From: CAZVWH01 sp964631175
GTDB taxonomy: Bacteria; Planctomycetota; Phycisphaerae; Sedimentisphaerales; Anaerobacaceae
Assembly: GCA_964631175.1 (NCBI GenBank)
Contig: CAZVWH010000149.1
Location: forward strand, 1 to 5,121
Reading direction: 5' to 3'
DNA: 5,121 nt
In this document: piece by piece, positions 5,041 to 5,121 of the stretch
How positions within the stretch are numbered: position 1 is the first letter of the stretch
Layout of the letters: each line of letters opens with the position of its first letter
Made by a program: the position numbers and the translations under genes
The notes under the pieces: model-generated
Seen by the model: the letters and a program-made list of their open reading frames with translations, nothing else
The model's database searches: none
What the model was told of the DNA's origin: nothing

Positions 5041-5121
5041 GTCATTTCGAGCGAGCCGCAGGCGAATCGAGAAATCTATTTTTGAGCAGATTTCTCCACT
5101 TCGCCCCCGTGCTTTCTGCTT
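5041..5121. repeat. GTCATTTCGAGCGA-type dispersed repeat (runs off window)
   Basis: GTCATTTCGAGCGAGCCGC leads into a hairpin: GAGAAATCT (5069-5077) pairs exactly with AGATTTCTC (5088-5096) around a 10-base loop. This word pattern is, from memory, one of the most frequent intergenic repeats in several bacterial phyla. The right limit is not visible. Confidence 0.55.

Larger units (their letters stand above)
3909..5121. other. 1.2-kb repeat-rich region without a convincing gene
   Basis: No reading frame here has recognisable protein content together with a plausible start; the longest frames (80-89 codons) run through repeat sequence. The region contains degenerate dispersed repeats, several hairpins, a 28-bp palindrome and a MITE-like unit, listed separately. 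AT-rich stretches (about 4190-4260 and 4500-4790) alternate with GC-rich repeat copies. The promoter for leuA should lie in its first 100-200 bases. No tRNA, rRNA or CRISPR structure was seen. Confidence 0.75.

Overview
The window carries part of a leucine-biosynthesis operon on the minus strand, followed on its upstream side by about 1.2 kb of repeat-rich DNA with no convincing gene. In transcription order (high to low coordinates) it contains leuA (2-isopropylmalate synthase, complete), two small AT-rich genes of no named function, and leuC (isopropylmalate dehydratase large subunit, cut by the left edge of the window). LeuA makes 2-isopropylmalate from acetyl-CoA and 2-oxoisovalerate. LeuC, with a LeuD partner expected just outside the window, isomerises it to 3-isopropylmalate.

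The unusual part is the middle of the operon (1305-2313). A 160-aa protein and a 178-aa protein overlap by 11 bp, each has a good Shine-Dalgarno sequence, and both are clearly more AT-rich than the leu genes on either side. The second protein is helical and ends with a YRDWIVH segment that fits the R-x4-H motif of HEPN-domain RNases, many of which are toxins or defence effectors. The first is unrecognised: a charged N-terminal helix followed by a strand-rich core. The best reading is a horizontally acquired two-gene HEPN module that uses the leu transcript. Its function is inferred, not shown.

The 1.2 kb upstream of leuA (3909-5121) is a patchwork of degenerate dispersed repeats of the CTTCGAC...GCTCAGG type and several hairpins. 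It also holds a perfect 28-bp palindrome (4481-4508) and a 131-bp MITE-like unit with inverted ends and a 3-bp TTA duplication (4538-4668), with a third copy of its end nearby. A smaller repeat hairpin sits between the HEPN gene and leuC.

The organism is a bacterium of moderate GC content. The short LeuC type together with abundant intergenic repeats reminds me of environmental lineages such as Planctomycetota (Phycisphaerae/Sedimentisphaerales), but that is an impression and no marker gene here settles it.
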